DNA of 64,000 nt from Flavobacterium gelidicaeli (GTDB taxonomy: Bacteria > Bacteroidota > Bacteroidia > Flavobacteriales > Flavobacteriaceae): positions 1 to 64,000 of the forward strand of contig NZ_JABSNK010000009.1 in the NCBI RefSeq assembly GCF_013294005.1, written 5' to 3'. This document shows positions 27,906 to 36,637 of the stretch, in pieces. A program made the position numbers and the translations under genes. The first letter of the stretch is position 1. Every line of letters starts with the position of its first letter. The notes beneath the pieces were generated by a model that was not told where the DNA came from, did not search any database, and was given only the letters and a program-made list of their open reading frames with translations.

Positions 27906-27944
27906 TAAAAATGACTGTCTAAAAAAAATATTTTGGACAGTCAT
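27906..27944 (-). terminator. terminator between the GH9 and GH5 genes
   Basis: ATGACTGTC (27911-27919) and GACAGTCAT (27936-27944) form a 9-bp stem with an A/T-rich loop, and five T residues follow on the minus strand. It lies 25 nt past the GH9 stop, so the GH5 gene is expected to have its own promoter or to depend on read-through. Confidence 0.65.
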
Positions 27945-27968
27945 AATTACAATGCTTATTTTATCGTG

Positions 27969-30900
27969 TTACTTTTTAATAATATTTTTAGTAATCACTT
28001 TATTATCTGATTTAAATACAAATACATAAACTCCTGCTGGAAATTTATTCATATCGATTTGTTCTAATTCAGTATTTCTATTGACATTTTTCTGAAACAT
28101 TACATTTCCAGATAAATCATATAGCGCAATCGTTTTTGATTTTGCAGTACCTGAAACATTAACATTCAAGATATCAGTAACTGGTATTGGATATGCAACC
28201 ATGTTATTAGTTACTTTTTGAGTTGTAGCTGCAATGGCATTAACTGTAGTAGCATTACAATCAACAGGAGAAGTAGCTGAATTAGAAAAGTATATAGCAT
28301 GAGAACCACTTACTTCTACAAAAACAACATCATCACCTATTAGATTAACATAGTATTGATTGTTATCAAAATTTGTTATACCAGAACCTTTAATCGTTAC
28401 TGATGGTGCTGCAGCATTCAAACTTTTAATTGTTGTTGTTGTTGTAAAACCTGAATACCATGGACTTGCATTAAAATTGAATGAGAAGTCATAAAGACCA
28501 TTGTTCTCTAGGTTCCAATTGAAAGTTCCCATTGTAGCAGATGTTAAATTAGGTCCGTTTGTTCCTAAAACATAAATGTTTTTGAAAGTACCATTTTTAG
28601 TTGGTAAAGCAGAACTTCTAGGAACACCAAAAGTAGTTAACAAGCAACTTGAACCAGTTGGTAATACTTTGAAAGTAGCCGAAATTGTTTGATTTGCAGT
28701 AACATTTGTAAAAGCATAATTAGTAACAGCTCCTACCGAAACTCCATTTACAGTTACAGCATCAACCTGATATCCTGCACTTGGTGTAATAGTATATGTT
28801 TTACTAGATCCACTAGTAACAGTTGTAATCCCTGATGGCGCAATAGCTCCATTTGCTCCTGATGTAGCTGTAATACTATAATTAGTACTTACCACAATTA
28901 ATTTAAAAGTAGCAGCAATAGTTTGATTTGCAGTAACATTTGCAAAAGCGTAACTAGCTACAGCACCTACAGAAACTCCGTTTACGGTAACTGCATCAAT
29001 TTGATAGCCCGCATTAGGTGTAATAGTATACGTTTTACCTGAACCACTAGTGATAGATGAAGCTCCTAATGGAGAAATTGTTCCGTTAGCTCCCGTTGTA
29101 GCTGTAATAGTGTAAGTTGGATTTACAACTATCAATTTAAAAGTAGCAGCAATAGTTTGATTTGCAGTAACATTAGCAAACGTATAAGTACCTACTGCCC
29201 CTACTGAAACTCCGTTTACGGTTACAGCATCAATTTGATAACCTGTATTAGGGGTAATTGTATATACCTTACTAGATCCACTGCTAACTGTTGCAGCTCC
29301 TACGGGAGAAATAGTTCCGTTAGTACCAGCACTTGCAGTAATGGTATACGATGGAGTTACTTTAAAAGTTGCTGCAATTGTTTGATTTGCAGACACGTTA
29401 GTAAACGTATAAGCAGTCACTGCACCAACTGAAACACCATTTACAGTTACTGTGTCAACTTGGTATCCTGTACTAGGAGTTATAGTATAAATTTTACTAG
29501 ATCCACCAGATACTGTTGAAACTCCTGTTGGAGCAACAGATCCATTTGTACCAGCTGATGCCGTAATGGTATAATTTACAGTTGTTCTAGATGGCTCTTT
29601 ACCATAAACAAGTACTCCATTTTCATAAACTGGAACGTACAAAGTTTGTGCTTCTGCAGCGGTAACTCCAGTATAAGAAAAGTCATTAGCAGAACTCCAT
29701 GTATTTGCAGGTCCAGTCATTCTAAATTGACATTCTCTGTAACTTTCACTTTGTCCCCCTGGATATATTGCAGCATTATTATACTCTACTTCAGCATAAT
29801 AGATGTTTCCAGTCCATAACTTAAAACCAGGAAGTAAAGTTGCGTTTGGTGCATAACCACCTAATACAACTGAGTAATCACTAATAGTATATCCAGCAGT
29901 AACTCCCTCAGTAATATCAATAAAATATCTAAATGATAGTTTTGCTGGCTGTCTTGCAGGCCAAGCTGTATGATTTTGAATTTTTATTGCAGGCTCAAAA
30001 AAGCTAGAACCAGTACTGTTAGACTTAATAGAAGTTAAATATTCTTCGCCTACAGCTTCTGTCGGAACAGGAGGTAAAGTAACTGCTGATCCATCAGCAA
30101 TAATACGAGCTAACGCACCACTAAATCCTGAATTATAATCAGTAGCAACTTCATTTTTAATATAATCTGATCTGCTATCAGTATAATCATCCGCTGCATC
30201 TGGTCCACCCACTAGAGCACCATATAAAGTATGTCTACTAGTTGTTGGTGGTCCTGAAAGATTGTTTGTCCAAGTTCCATGCGCACCACGATGGTGAGGG
30301 TTTACTGGAGGATTTGTACCAAAACCACAAACATAGCTTCTGTTATTAGGATTAGATCCTAGAGCATAATTAATCTGTGTTTTGGCAAAATCTTTATAAG
30401 TAGTTTTCTTTGTAGTGTTTGCAAGAGGTAAATCTCCGTAATAAAGTGCTAAAAATGAAGCATTAGACGAGTATCTAAGTGATCCCCATTGTTGCAAATA
30501 AGCTAATCCACCAGGTGTATAAGTTATTCTATCACCATTGTATCCTGTTGTCCAAAAGTCAAGATTTCTTTCAATGTCTTGATAGTATTTTGAATTACCA
30601 GTCAATTTAGCTAACAAGGCATAACATCCATAAGCTTTATCATCCCAGTTAATTGTCCATTTGTACGACTTAATAGTTGATGATTGGCCTTCATTAGATA
30701 AAGAATTGTAAGCCGTTTCTGCATTTGTTAAATATGTTGCATCATTTGTTGCGCGGTATAACCATATCGCTCCCCAAACTAGTTCGTCATTATACCCACT
30801 CCATGAATTGTAAAATGCTGTAGCATCAGTGATAGATTCAGAATATTTTCCTCTGTAAGTATTACCAAAAGTATACAATTGTTTAGCATGTGATAATAAA

Positions 30901-31508
30901 ATAGCACTGTAAGCAGGATCCTCTGTAGCAAATATAATACTTCCTGCAGCAAGTGCAGCAGCAGTTTCCATTGCTAAATCAGTTCCAGGATGAGCAGCAT
31001 CAATTTTGTAAGATGGTCTTGCCATTTTCATAATTTCTGGTGCTCCCCAAAAAGAATGATCTGCAGATCCATTACCTACCTGACCGTAAAGTTCATTAGG
31101 TGCTGTATGACACTTTATAAGATAATCATAAACATATCTTAAATTGTTTTTTACAGCTGTTAATTGTCCTGATTTTTCATAACCAGCTTTAAAGTCAATA
31201 GCTCCCCAACCCAGCATTGTTGCTGTATAAGCCATAGGGAAACCAAATTTTACATGATCACCGGCATCATACCAGCCCCCTGTCAAATCTTTGCCTACAT
31301 CACTTCCGTCTGTCATTCCAGATGCTGCTCTCCAGGATACTCTATTTGTGCTTGATAGTTTACCGGATTGTTGTGCTTCATAAAAGAATAAAGATTTTTG
31401 TAGGGCTTCGGAATAATTATAATTATCCTGAGAATAAGCTTTACTATTAAAATTCCCAATAATTATAAGAAATAGCAATGCTAATTTTAATTTTCTAATT
31501 GTTTTCAT
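27969..31508 (-). CDS. secreted GH9 cellulase with CBM3, InlB-like repeats and T9SS sorting domain
   Basis: Large endoglucanase (1179 aa from the chosen start). I start at 31508 (MKTIRKLKLALLFL, a signal peptide); the open frame extends 26 codons upstream to 31586 without a signal-like sequence. The GH9 domain (about 28-465) has WYDAGDHVKFGFPMAYT (catalytic Asp), the HHRGAHG loop, and the acid Glu in YIKNEVATDYNSGF (about 450). A CBM3 (about 485-640) follows the catalytic domain, as in processive GH9-CBM3c enzymes. Then come four InlB-like repeats (about 643-944), the shared 130-residue module (about 949-1083) and a T9SS type A domain. It probably attacks crystalline or swollen cellulose outside the cell. 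Confidence 0.93.
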   Translation of the reverse strand: MKTIRKLKLALLFLIIIGNFNSKAYSQDNYNYSEALQKSLFFYEAQQSGKLSSTNRVSWRAASGMTDGSDVGKDLTGGWYDAGDHVKFGFPMAYTATMLGWGAIDFKAGYEKSGQLTAVKNNLRYVYDYLIKCHTAPNELYGQVGNGSADHSFWGAPEIMKMARPSYKIDAAHPGTDLAMETAAALAAGSIIFATEDPAYSAILLSHAKQLYTFGNTYRGKYSESITDATAFYNSWSGYNDELVWGAIWLYRATNDATYLTNAETAYNSLSNEGQSSTIKSYKWTINWDDKAYGCYALLAKLTGNSKYYQDIERNLDFWTTGYNGDRITYTPGGLAYLQQWGSLRYSSNASFLALYYGDLPLANTTKKTTYKDFAKTQINYALGSNPNNRSYVCGFGTNPPVNPHHRGAHGTWTNNLSGPPTTSRHTLYGALVGGPDAADDYTDSRSDYIKNEVATDYNSGFSGALARIIADGSAVTLPPVPTEAVGEEYLTSIKSNSTGSSFFEPAIKIQNHTAWPARQPAKLSFRYFIDITEGVTAGYTISDYSVVLGGYAPNATLLPGFKLWTGNIYYAEVEYNNAAIYPGGQSESYRECQFRMTGPANTWSSANDFSYTGVTAAEAQTLYVPVYENGVLVYGKEPSRTTVNYTITASAGTNGSVAPTGVSTVSGGSSKIYTITPSTGYQVDTVTVNGVSVGAVTAYTFTNVSANQTIAATFKVTPSYTITASAGTNGTISPVGAATVSSGSSKVYTITPNTGYQIDAVTVNGVSVGAVGTYTFANVTANQTIAATFKLIVVNPTYTITATTGANGTISPLGASSITSGSGKTYTITPNAGYQIDAVTVNGVSVGAVASYAFANVTANQTIAATFKLIVVSTNYSITATSGANGAIAPSGITTVTSGSSKTYTITPSAGYQVDAVTVNGVSVGAVTNYAFTNVTANQTISATFKVLPTGSSCLLTTFGVPRSSALPTKNGTFKNIYVLGTNGPNLTSATMGTFNWNLENNGLYDFSFNFNASPWYSGFTTTTTIKSLNAAAPSVTIKGSGITNFDNNQYYVNLIGDDVVFVEVSGSHAIYFSNSATSPVDCNATTVNAIAATTQKVTNNMVAYPIPVTDILNVNVSGTAKSKTIALYDLSGNVMFQKNVNRNTELEQIDMNKFPAGVYVFVFKSDNKVITKNIIKK

Positions 31509-33296
31509 ACTTTGTTTGTTATTTTGTGATATTTTGGTATTGTATGTTCCCTTTTTTTTACTTGGATAAAAAAAATCCAAATTCATTTATTTGGGACTAC
31601 CTCTAATTCTAATTTTAGCTTTGTTTTTATTTAAATTTTCAAGAAGGAGAGAATTCCTTTTTTTAGAAAAACTTAAAAAATTCTTATTACGAAAAAAGAG
31701 ATTAATAAAAATTCTTAAAACGCACTTCAATAAAAAAACAAGCGAAAATTCTTTTTTATTTAAATGACTTTGTAGCTGTTTTTGAGTAAAATTATTATCA
31801 AAACTTATTAGTAAAAACGTATTTTTCATATTGCTTAAAAAAAATAATTTACTTTTTATATAAATAACCCGTAATAGTAAAGGGTTTATCTTTTTATTCT
31901 AAAATTCACATTTAAAACATTCATATTTTTTGTTTAAATTAAGTAATATTAGTACTATATTTTACAGTTAAAATCCAACTTCAAAATCAGTTTATAAATT
32001 TTATTTTTCAATCCTTTTTATCTTGAAAATTCTTTATAAAAATCAAAAAAAATGAACTATAAAATTGGTTAAAAAAACCAACAATTGGTTAACCAGTGGG
32101 CGTTTCATGGACTATTAGCTAGTAAAATAACTCTTATAAACATTAAAAAAAATCGTTAGTAATTTAACATTTGTCGATGTTTTTTATAAAAAAAATAAAC
32201 ATTAAAAGTAAAACATAACAAGAAACAGCTTACAATAAAACTTTAACAAAGATAAATTAAGTTTCATATACTGAAGTTTAAACGGTAATAAAATCGATTA
32301 AATGACCATTTTAACAATAAAAAGAAATTAATTCTTACAAATAATTCATAAAACAGTGTTTAGTCAATTTTTATTAATTTGATTAAAATTTTAACTTAAA
32401 AAAATATTCTTTAAACATTTTTTTTTAAAGAAATAGAAGGAAATTTAAGAAATGAAATTTCAAATGATAACACTGGAAAGCTTAGTCTTAGTGATAATAT
32501 GAATAAGTAACTATTCCATAATAAGAGTCTGAAAAAAAACACTAACATTAATTTACTTTAAATTAAAAAGCCCTTTTATTAGACTTTTTACCAAGTAAAA
32601 AAATAATAAAAAGTTGCAATTTTTTCCCTAACTAAAATTTGCTTTACAATTCAAGTTAATCTCATAAAAAAATTCTTAATTTGTAAATTAAAACCCATAT
32701 TTTAATTCCTTTTACATTTCTTTTTTATAAGTTATTTCTGTTTTTTTTAACTAAAATAAAAAATATTTAAACTGATAATGTTATCTTTTTTTAACAAACG
32801 ATAATAAATAATAACATCAAAAAAAAGAGAGGAAATTTATGCTATAAAAAAATTTAACTATTAAATAAGTTTACTGGGTTTAGGTAAAATCAATAAAGGA
32901 CTAAAAGTTTCAACAAAAAATTTATATCATAAATATTCAGTTGGAAAAATATCAATTATATTATTTAACTTATTTAATTGATACAAATTTTAGAATGAAA
33001 TTAAACAAGTAGTATAGTGTCCGTTTTATATAAAATCTTGTCTTTTATAATTACTAAAAAAATCAAAAACTATTTATTAAAATTGAATATAGTAACTGAT
33101 AGACAATACCAACGTTGAGGTTACTTTTACGTCTTATTAATTTAATATATCCTTACATCAATCGCTAAACTCAAATCTATTTTTATAACGTAAAATGTTA
33201 TAATTAATATTTATTTGACTAAAACTGCCTAGGTTAGTTAAGATTCTTTTATTAATTTTAAATCACTAATAATCAGCTACGAAAAAAAGACTATTT
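31509..33296. other. 1.8-kb gene-free, extremely AT-rich region between GH9 and GH15 genes
   Basis: Divergent spacer holding the promoters of the GH9 gene (minus) and the GH15 gene (plus). I find no ORF with protein-like composition; the longest (31587-31829, minus) is Lys/Phe/Asn-rich low-complexity translation. The only ordered feature I see is the inverted-repeat group at 32065-32095. A weak stem (AAAAAGCC 32563 / GACTTTTT 32582) has no clear role. Confidence 0.6.
32065..32095. promoter_or_regulatory. cluster of TTGGTT/AACCAA half-sites, candidate operator
   Basis: TTGGTT (32065-32070), AACCAA (32076-32081) and the palindrome TGGTTAACCA (32086-32095) make four half-sites in 31 bp; AATTGGTTAA also recurs with a 20-bp period. 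The group is isolated in gene-free sequence, about 560 bp upstream of the GH9 start. A regulator binding site is likely, its owner unknown. Confidence 0.4.
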
Positions 33297-35099
33297 ATGA
33301 AAAACTTGAACTATGGTATAATAGGTAATTGTCGAAGTGCTGCATTAATTTCTGATAAAGGAGCTATAGAATGGTGCTGTCTACCTGAATTTGACTCCTC
33401 TTCTATTTTCGCAAAAATTTTAGATACAGCAATTGGTGGAAGTTTTGAAATTCACTGTACCGATGATTATTCAATTAGCCAAAAATACCTTGAAAGTACC
33501 AGTATACTCGTCACTACATTTGATAACGGCACTGATGCTTTTGAAATTAATGATTTTATGCCTCGCTATCGCAAAGAAAAAACGGGCTACATGATTCCTC
33601 CAGAAATTATTCGTTATTTTAGAAAAATAAACGGTGCCCCAAAATTCACAATTGAATACAACCCGAGATTAGAATACGGATTAGGACAAACGAACAATTT
33701 TGTTAAAGAAGATCATATTATAAGTTTGAGTGAATCGACAAAGTTTGATTCCTTATTTCTATACAGTAACTTTAACCTAACTGCAATTAAGGAAGGTAAA
33801 ACAATTCAACTTGAAGAGGATGGTTATGTTTTACTAGCGTACAATGAAAAAATATTAAAACCTACGTTAACCAAAATAAATTTAGAGTTCGAGAGAACAA
33901 AATCCTATTGGTTGGGATGGGCAGATAAAACAACCGAATATAAAAAGTTCAACAAGGAAATTATTAGAAGTGCAATTACTTTGAAATTGCTTAGTTATGA
34001 AAAAACGGGAGCTGTGCTTGCCGCTGCCACCACTTCCCTACCGGAGACAATTGGTGAAGTTAGAAATTGGGATTACCGTTTCTGTTGGATTAGAGATGCT
34101 TCTATGGTTGTTAAAGTAGTGTCCGAATTAGGGCATAAAAAAATGGCCAAAAACTACTTGCAATTTATTGTTGATTTAATTCCAGATAAGGATGAAAAAT
34201 TACAAATTATGTACGGGATTAATAAAGAGAAAAAATTAACTGAAGAAACACTTGATCACTTAAGTGGTTATATGGATAGTAAACCCGTAAGAATTGGAAA
34301 TGCCGCTTACTCACAACGTCAAAACGACATCTACGGAATTTTGATGGATGTGATTCATCAACAACTGAGCACCTTTAGTAACGACACTGAAAATGGTGAA
34401 GAATTATGGAATATCACTAAAGGAATTGTTTGGGTGGTTGAAAAACATTGGCAAGAACCTGATAAAGGAATATGGGAGTTTCGAACAGAAGAAAGGCATT
34501 TTACCTTTTCTAAAATACTATGTTGGACCGCGATTGATAGAGCAATTAAGGTAGCGAAAATTTTAGGTAAAAAATCGAATGCTGTAAAATGGGAACCTTT
34601 AGCCAAATCGATAAAGAATGATATCTTAGAACACGCTTGGAACGAATCTGTGCAAGCGTTTACACAATCCTATGGCTCTACTGATTTAGATGCATCTGTA
34701 CTTTTAATGGAGAATTATGGGTTTATTGCTGCTAAAGATCCTAAATATGTTGCAACGGTAAATGCAATTGGACGTGATTTGAGTAATGACGGTCTTTTAT
34801 ACCGCTATAAAAACAAAGATGATTTTGGACTTCCCTCTTCTTCCTTTACAATATGTACTTTTTGGTTTATCAATAGTCTGTACAAAATTGGAGAAACTAA
34901 AAAAGCCGAAAAACTATTTAAGAAACTGCTTTCATATAGCAATCATTTAGGATTGTTTAGCGAAGACATTGATTTTGAAACCAAACGTTTATTAGGGAAT
35001 TTCCCCCAAGCTTATTCCCATCTAGCTCTTATTGAAACGGCCATTAATCTTTCTAAAATCACTGATGATGAAGAAGTTTTAGAAGCGATAAAGAATTAA
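33297..35099 (+). CDS. GH15-family glucoamylase/trehalase-like enzyme
   Basis: Cytoplasmic glycosidase, probably splitting trehalose or an alpha-glucan. The N-terminus NYGIIGNCRSAALISDKGAIEWCCLPEFDSSSIFA is the beta-sandwich domain found in GH15 trehalases. The (alpha/alpha)6 barrel begins near residue 220 with a catalytic region ETIGEVRNWDYRFCWIRDAS and continues to LGNFPQAYSHLALI. The length of 600 aa is normal and there is no signal peptide. With otsAB 1.5 kb away on the other strand, trehalose turnover is plausible. A strong terminator follows. Confidence 0.85.
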   Translation: MKNLNYGIIGNCRSAALISDKGAIEWCCLPEFDSSSIFAKILDTAIGGSFEIHCTDDYSISQKYLESTSILVTTFDNGTDAFEINDFMPRYRKEKTGYMIPPEIIRYFRKINGAPKFTIEYNPRLEYGLGQTNNFVKEDHIISLSESTKFDSLFLYSNFNLTAIKEGKTIQLEEDGYVLLAYNEKILKPTLTKINLEFERTKSYWLGWADKTTEYKKFNKEIIRSAITLKLLSYEKTGAVLAAATTSLPETIGEVRNWDYRFCWIRDASMVVKVVSELGHKKMAKNYLQFIVDLIPDKDEKLQIMYGINKEKKLTEETLDHLSGYMDSKPVRIGNAAYSQRQNDIYGILMDVIHQQLSTFSNDTENGEELWNITKGIVWVVEKHWQEPDKGIWEFRTEERHFTFSKILCWTAIDRAIKVAKILGKKSNAVKWEPLAKSIKNDILEHAWNESVQAFTQSYGSTDLDASVLLMENYGFIAAKDPKYVATVNAIGRDLSNDGLLYRYKNKDDFGLPSSSFTICTFWFINSLYKIGETKKAEKLFKKLLSYSNHLGLFSEDIDFETKRLLGNFPQAYSHLALIETAINLSKITDDEEVLEAIKN

Positions 35100-35123
35100 T
35101 ATTTCAAATTAAAAAATAGACTC

Positions 35124-35155
35124 AACCGCAATTAATCTCTAATTGCGGTTTTTTT
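35124..35155 (+). terminator. intrinsic terminator of the GH15 gene
   Basis: Perfect 10-bp stem AACCGCAATT (35124-35133) / AATTGCGGTT (35141-35150), 7-nt loop, followed by T residues to 35155; 24 nt after the stop codon. Confidence 0.85.
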
Positions 35156-35242
35156 ATATTTTAAAATAAATCAACTAGCTTGTGATTTATAAAAAAAAGA
35201 AAACTTGCGTATTACACCAATTTATAAAACAGTCTAATTGCT

Positions 35243-35292
35243 AGTTTGAGCGTAGTCGAAAACCATTATTGCCTTTCGGCTGCGCTTTAACT
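35243..35292. repeat. flavobacterial palindromic (REP-like) element
   Basis: Two 22-nt arms (35243-35264 and 35271-35292) pair imperfectly with a 6-nt loop; the core is GAGCGTAGTCGAAA opposite TTTCGGCTGCGCTT. It is more GC-rich than its surroundings. Similar sequences (TTGAGCGTAGTCGAA) are, to my knowledge, scattered between genes in Flavobacterium genomes. It lies between the convergent GH15 and topoisomerase genes. Confidence 0.55.
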
Positions 35293-35328
35293 GATAAAAA
35301 TTAGCTCGGATTCTACCAGTTTTTAGCA

Positions 35329-36405
35329 TTATACTAAAACCTCAGCAATTTTCTCTGTCGCTAATAATTTTATTAAGGCTTTTTCTTCGGCATTTAATTT
35401 TCCGTTTGAAGTAGTTTTACGGGGTTGGTAGTTCCAAATTTTCCCGTTTTCAAAAGACGCTATTACTGTGGGGTGCACATAATATTTTTTACAAACTGTA
35501 CGAGTATTTCCTAATTTGGCTGAAACCAAATCAAGAACTGCAACAATTTTTTTCTTACAATCTGTTACTGATAATGGTTTTTCTTGTTGTAAAAAACTGC
35601 TTAACGCATTCAAACTACCAGACCAACATCTAAAATCTTTAGCTGTAAAATCTAATGATGTACATTCTTTTAAATAATTATTAATATCACCCGAACCTAC
35701 GGTATGGTGGCTGCCATCGTCATCATAATATTGAAAAAGTTCTTGACCTGGAATATCTCTACATCTTTTTACCAAGCGCATTAATCGTTTGTCTTTTAAA
35801 GTAATTTTATGTTTTACTCCTTTTTTACCTTTAAATTCAAAGGAAATTAATCCTTTACTAATTTTTGCATGTTTATCCATTAAAGTAGTCAGTCCAAAGG
35901 AACCGTATAATTTTTTATACGCTTCATTTCCTATTCGGATGTTGGTTACTTCGATTAATTTAATTACTAAAGCAATTACCTTTTCATAAGGCATTCCTTT
36001 TTTATTCAAATCCTTTTCTACTTGAGCTCTAATTTTAGGTAACGCCTTCGCAAATTGGCGTAAGCGATAAAATTTAGATTGATTTCTAATTTTATTCCAG
36101 TTGCCGTGATATCGGTATTGTTTTCTCCCTTTTGTGTCGATACCAGTTGCTTGTAGGTGTGAATTTTCATAAGGAGAAATCCATACTTTTTCCCAAGCTG
36201 GCGGAAGCACTAATGTTTTAAATCGGGTTAATAATTCTCGATCGGTAATCAAGTCGTCATTTTCATCTTTATATGAAAATCCTTTTCCTTTTCTAAATCG
36301 GTAAAAACCTCTTGAGGAATTTGTAAAATAACGTAGTCCTACTAATTTAGCAGTAAGTTGCGGATTTTTATCAATTTTTGATAGTTTACTTTCTAATCTG
36401 TGCAT
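35329..36405 (-). CDS. DNA topoisomerase IB (poxvirus-type)
   Basis: Relaxes supercoils through a 3'-phosphotyrosyl intermediate. The family is recognised from LVLPPAWEKVWISPYENSHLQATG, the KYRYHGNW-like segment (QYRYHGNWNKIRNQSKFYRL), the basic residues of KRCRDIPGQELFQY and the active-site Tyr309 in CKKYYVHP. The length of 358 aa is typical of bacterial TopIB. It is a single gene with its own upstream region; bacterial TopIB genes often lie in stress and accessory regions like this one. Confidence 0.93.
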   Translation of the reverse strand: MHRLESKLSKIDKNPQLTAKLVGLRYFTNSSRGFYRFRKGKGFSYKDENDDLITDRELLTRFKTLVLPPAWEKVWISPYENSHLQATGIDTKGRKQYRYHGNWNKIRNQSKFYRLRQFAKALPKIRAQVEKDLNKKGMPYEKVIALVIKLIEVTNIRIGNEAYKKLYGSFGLTTLMDKHAKISKGLISFEFKGKKGVKHKITLKDKRLMRLVKRCRDIPGQELFQYYDDDGSHHTVGSGDINNYLKECTSLDFTAKDFRCWSGSLNALSSFLQQEKPLSVTDCKKKIVAVLDLVSAKLGNTRTVCKKYYVHPTVIASFENGKIWNYQPRKTTSNGKLNAEEKALIKLLATEKIAEVLV

Positions 36406-36530
36406 GTTGAGTGACTTTAAACAATAAGAGTAAATTTAGCTCCGTTAATTGTAAAAATCCTTATACAATTTCATTTAGGAATTATAGCATTATAATAAAC
36501 TACTATGTTTTTAAGTAATTATTTTAATCT

Positions 36531-36577
36531 AAAAAGCGTCTTTAAATTCCCTAATTAAAGTGATTTAAAAAACGCTT
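36531..36577 (-). terminator. intrinsic terminator of otsAB
   Basis: AAGCGT (36534-36539) with AAAT and the matching ATTT plus ACGCTT (36572-36577) form a long AT-rich stem. On the minus strand it ends in ACGCTTTTTAG with a T tract. It lies about 60 nt after the otsAB stop codon. Confidence 0.55.
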
Positions 36578-36637
36578 CTCATAATTTAATCGTATAAATT
36601 ATTATAGCAGCTTGTTATAAGCTAATGCCAAAAAACA

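Noticed and set aside
25980..29580. Regular DNA repeats in the cellulase genes considered as a CRISPR-like or tandem-repeat array
   Set aside because: They are in frame, about 225-240 bp long, and encode InlB-like protein repeats.
31587..31829. 80-codon minus-strand frame upstream of the GH9 gene
   Set aside because: Translation is low-complexity and dominated by Lys, Phe, Asn and Leu, as expected from AT-rich non-coding DNA.
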